Shown: piece by piece, positions 61,688-64,000 of the stretch
Layout: each line of letters starts with the position of its first letter
Numbering within the stretch: position 1 is the first letter of the stretch
Assembly (NCBI GenBank): GCA_003023725.1
Contig: PXYT01000007.1
Span: 33,624 to 97,623 of the forward strand
DNA: 64,000 bases
Reading direction: 5' to 3'
Origin: Sulfobacillus benefaciens
Lineage (GTDB): Bacteria; Bacillota; Sulfobacillia; Sulfobacillales; Sulfobacillaceae
Made by a program: the position numbers and the translations under genes
Notes under the pieces: model-generated
Seen by the model: the letters and a program-made list of their open reading frames with translations, nothing else
Database searches by the model: none
What the model was told of the DNA's origin: nothing

Positions 61688-63115
61688 ATGGCCCAGTCAT
61701 ACGGTCAGCTTGCCAAGAACCATGTGGGTTTTTGGCAAGTATTGTTTCAATCAGTATCGCAAATGGGTCCGGGCCTATCCGCTGTGTCCGGTCTAACCGC
61801 TGCGGCAAGCTTTGCCGCCGGGGCGATGCCGCTTGCGATCATACTCGCTTTGATAGCATCCTTGCTGGGTGCAAACACGCTTATTCAATTTGCGAAAAAA
61901 ATATCCAGCGCGGGAGGATATTATGCGTTCGTGGCTCATGGGTCTGGTCCTCGGATGGGCATCTTCACCGGTTGGATCTATTTGTTGTACCAAGGAATTA
62001 ACGCTCCTGCCATGATCTTATTTTTCGGTTTTCTCCTGCGTTCAGTCCTGGATATGGGGTTGGGTATGAATTTGCCCCGGTGGACCTGGTGGCCTTTTGC
62101 ATTGGCTGCCGCGGGTTTTGTTTGGTACATCTCATACAAAGGCATCAAGCCGTCCCTGCGATATTCAATGGTGGCTGGACTTATCGAATTTGTTGTGTTT
62201 GTTATTCTGGGTACTGTCCTGGTGGAAAAAGCAGGTCCCCACAATACCTTTGCCCCCTTTCTTCCTGCCTCTTCGCCTCGCGGTTGGGCGGGCGTCGGGA
62301 TGGCTATGGTCTTTGGACTCTTTTCCTTTGCCGGTTATGGAGCGGCGGCCCCCTTGGGCGAAGAGGCCAAGAATCCCAAGAAAACGATCAGTCGGGCAGT
62401 TTTTCTCGCTGTGCTTATCGTCGGCATTTATTATGTTTTTATCGGCTATGCCTCAACCGTAGGATGGGGACTGAATAAAATGAGCAGCTATGCCAGCCTT
62501 CCGCTTCCTTTGATGACCATGGCGCAAAAGGATCTAGGGCCCTTATGGTTTTGGCTGGTGGCGATTTTGGTGATAAACGGTACGCTCGCTTGCATTACCG
62601 CCATTCATAATGCGCAAGTCCGAGTGCTTTATGCGCTGGGCCGCGATAGGCTTGTAGTTCCTGAACGGTTAGGACAGACCCATGCTGTGCACCGCTCTCC
62701 ATTCCAGGCAATCCATTTCCAGTCAGTTATCAACATCTTAGTGGTGAGCTTGGTGGGCTTTTGGCTGGGATCGTTTGCCGGGTTCGTCTTTCTCGGGGAG
62801 TTAATGACGCTCTCGACTTTGATGGTGCACATCTTTGCCAACTTCTCGCTGACGCGCTATTACAAGAGGTTAGGTGAGTTTCGTGTACTCGTCCACGGAA
62901 TTATTCCGGCATTGGCCACGGTTTTATATCTGTTCCCGATCTACTTCACGGTTTATCCAGTGCCGAACTTTCCCGACAATATTCCGCCGTATGTCGTTGG
63001 GGCATGGATCATTATGGGAGGCATCTTGTTGGTCCGCATCTTTAAACAATCCCCGGATCGCATCCAGAATGCCGGTCTTATAACCGGCGACACGTCGGAA
63101 GAGATAACCGGGTAA
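61688..63115 (+). CDS. APC-superfamily amino acid permease
   Basis: About 475 residues, 12 to 13 membrane helices. Helix 1 has the substrate-backbone motif SQMGPGLSAVSGLTA; SSAGGYYAFVAHGSGPRMGIFTGWIYLLYQG follows; helix 6 has FSFAGYGAAAPLGEEAKNPKKTISRAV, all typical of the APC amino acid/amine transporters. ATG 61688 is preceded by GGAGTG. It converges on an acetamidase/formamidase gene; uptake of an amino acid, amine or amide is likely, but which one is unclear. Confidence 0.88.
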   Translation: MAQSYGQLAKNHVGFWQVLFQSVSQMGPGLSAVSGLTAAASFAAGAMPLAIILALIASLLGANTLIQFAKKISSAGGYYAFVAHGSGPRMGIFTGWIYLLYQGINAPAMILFFGFLLRSVLDMGLGMNLPRWTWWPFALAAAGFVWYISYKGIKPSLRYSMVAGLIEFVVFVILGTVLVEKAGPHNTFAPFLPASSPRGWAGVGMAMVFGLFSFAGYGAAAPLGEEAKNPKKTISRAVFLAVLIVGIYYVFIGYASTVGWGLNKMSSYASLPLPLMTMAQKDLGPLWFWLVAILVINGTLACITAIHNAQVRVLYALGRDRLVVPERLGQTHAVHRSPFQAIHFQSVINILVVSLVGFWLGSFAGFVFLGELMTLSTLMVHIFANFSLTRYYKRLGEFRVLVHGIIPALATVLYLFPIYFTVYPVPNFPDNIPPYVVGAWIIMGGILLVRIFKQSPDRIQNAGLITGDTSEEITG

Positions 63116-63129
63116 AGGAAACGGAATTC

Positions 63130-63168
63130 ATGAAAATACCGGCAGATCACATTTGCCGGTATTTTCAT
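63130..63168. terminator. Bidirectional terminator between permease and amidase
   Basis: ATGAAAATACCGGCA pairs exactly over 15 bp with TGCCGGTATTTTCAT, with a 9-base loop; runs of A and T at the outer parts serve both strands. It lies between two converging genes. Confidence 0.85.
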
Positions 63169-63181
63169 GCGCACGCTGATC

Positions 63182-64000
63182 CTATTTTTCCAGAAACTCC
63201 TTGGATAATTTGGCAACGAGACTGTAATAGGTATCGACCATGTTTCCGACATACAATTTCCCGGCTTGGCTCACCAATTGATAGGCATCCCAGCGAGTGA
63301 AGCCCAGTTCACGCTCTAGCCAGAGGACCAATTCAGTATAGGCAATCCGGGCTGCATCCTCCATAGGTCTCGCGCTGCCCACAGTCATGATTTCTGTGGC
63401 TGACTCAATCCGGGGCCAACTAATCGGGTGATTCTTAATGAGATCAAATGAAAGCGTAACCTTGCCGGAAATCTCCAACGCGACTCCACATGCTTCCCCT
63501 TCGCCTTGTGCCACGTGGCAGTCGCCGGTAGAGAAATAGGCTCCGGGGACGTTTACGGGCAGATGCACGGTGTTCTGGGCTTTGACGTCGGGAACATCCA
63601 TGTTTCCGCCGTGAGCAAATGGCGTCAAGGCAGAGAGAGCTTCGAGGTCTGGAGCGGTGCCAATAGTTCCCATGAAGGGGCGTGGGGCAATGGAAAACTT
63701 GTCACTATAGGCAAAGCGGCCATCCGGCTGCCTACGGTAAATCCAGACTTTTTCGGGTAACGGATCTTGCAAAGTCCGGGTTAGCATGGTGGAGGTCAAT
63801 CCTCCAAAGAACGGAATCTGTGCGCTCACTGCCCAGTCCCTGGTTAACTCTACATCGTGTATATGGACTAAGAGGGTATCTCCCGGCTCGGCGCCGTCCA
63901 CATATATCTTATCTTTACCCATAAGTTTTTCGGGATTATGGCGCCAAATTTTTTCGCGGGTATCTTTCGGGGGCAAGCGTTCTCGTCCACAACAAAATTT
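63182..64000 (-). CDS. Acetamidase/formamidase, 5'-truncated by window edge
   Basis: The frame is open to the end of the window. FmdA/AmdA-family marks: YVDGAEPGDTLLVHIHDVEL, NMDVPDVKAQNTVHLPVNVPGAYFSTGDCHVAQGEGEACG (the conserved active-site and metal region with GD-H-QG-GE), and a C-terminal DAYQLVSQAGKLYVGNMVDT. These cytoplasmic metalloenzymes hydrolyse formamide or acetamide to ammonia and an acid. The N-terminal about 50 residues lie outside; the TTG at 63976 is not a convincing start. Convergent with the APC permease. Confidence 0.9.
   Translation of the reverse strand, partial: KFCCGRERLPPKDTREKIWRHNPEKLMGKDKIYVDGAEPGDTLLVHIHDVELTRDWAVSAQIPFFGGLTSTMLTRTLQDPLPEKVWIYRRQPDGRFAYSDKFSIAPRPFMGTIGTAPDLEALSALTPFAHGGNMDVPDVKAQNTVHLPVNVPGAYFSTGDCHVAQGEGEACGVALEISGKVTLSFDLIKNHPISWPRIESATEIMTVGSARPMEDAARIAYTELVLWLERELGFTRWDAYQLVSQAGKLYVGNMVDTYYSLVAKLSKEFLEK

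Overview
The window looks like a chromosomal segment of an aerobic, moderately G+C-rich Gram-positive (Bacillota) bacterium. Purine-rich Shine-Dalgarno sites, many GTG/TTG starts, YtrA-type GntR regulators, lipoproteins, CPBP and DUF1648 membrane proteins and very large exported Ig-like proteins all fit. A group-5 soluble diiron monooxygenase beside an acetamidase/formamidase and an APC permease is compatible with an acidophile such as Sulfobacillus. That genus name is an inference from gene content, not a measured relationship.

Layout. 1-2 kb: the end of an aldo/keto reductase, a tiny membrane protein and a cold-shock protein. 2.4-11.7 kb: two very large exported proteins that share N-terminal YQFW repeat domains, a small ribbon-helix-helix-like protein between them, and a TPR/GT2 glycosyltransferase; together this looks like a cell-surface locus. 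12.2-22.2 kb: a probable single operon for uptake and catabolism of a sulfated sugar (ROK repressor, MFS importer, three Gfo/Idh/MocA-type proteins, two Cys-type sulfatases, an anaerobic-type sulfatase-maturating radical SAM enzyme), preceded by a strong promoter overlapped by a XylR-like operator. 22.6-23.4 kb: a broken IS110 transposase abutting a headless TIG-domain fragment. 23.6-34 kb: mostly single genes, including two GntR regulators, lipoproteins, a DUF1648/DUF5808 membrane protein, a 2-hydroxyacid dehydrogenase, a decayed MFS remnant, a frameshifted CPBP protease and a beta-helix repeat protein.

34.0-48.7 kb is the most striking part: a complete propane/MimABCD-type monooxygenase gene set with its own sigma-54 gene (rpoN) as the last gene of the monooxygenase operon. 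A divergent operon carries an amidohydrolase, a DUF59 protein, a Zn alcohol dehydrogenase, a dedicated GroEL-like chaperonin and the sigma-54 activator, followed by an Nramp-like transporter. The 684-base divergent region holds two nearly identical -24/-12 promoters, one per operon, and one GTTGC-N5-GCAAC palindrome upstream of each, placed as activator-binding enhancers. The sigma factor, its activator, both target promoters and the enhancers are thus packed in one cassette with two predicted positive-feedback loops.

49.2-53.2 kb: a GntR/HutC-regulated sugar ABC importer without its own ATPase. 53.7-57.4 kb: unknown exported or lipid-anchored proteins in sparse, apparently decayed DNA. 58.5-61.1 kb: a TetR regulator and a YhgE/Pip-type membrane protein with a perfect 22-bp palindrome between them. 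61.7-64 kb: an APC permease converging on an acetamidase/formamidase cut by the window end. No rRNA, tRNA, CRISPR array or complete insertion sequence was recognised.
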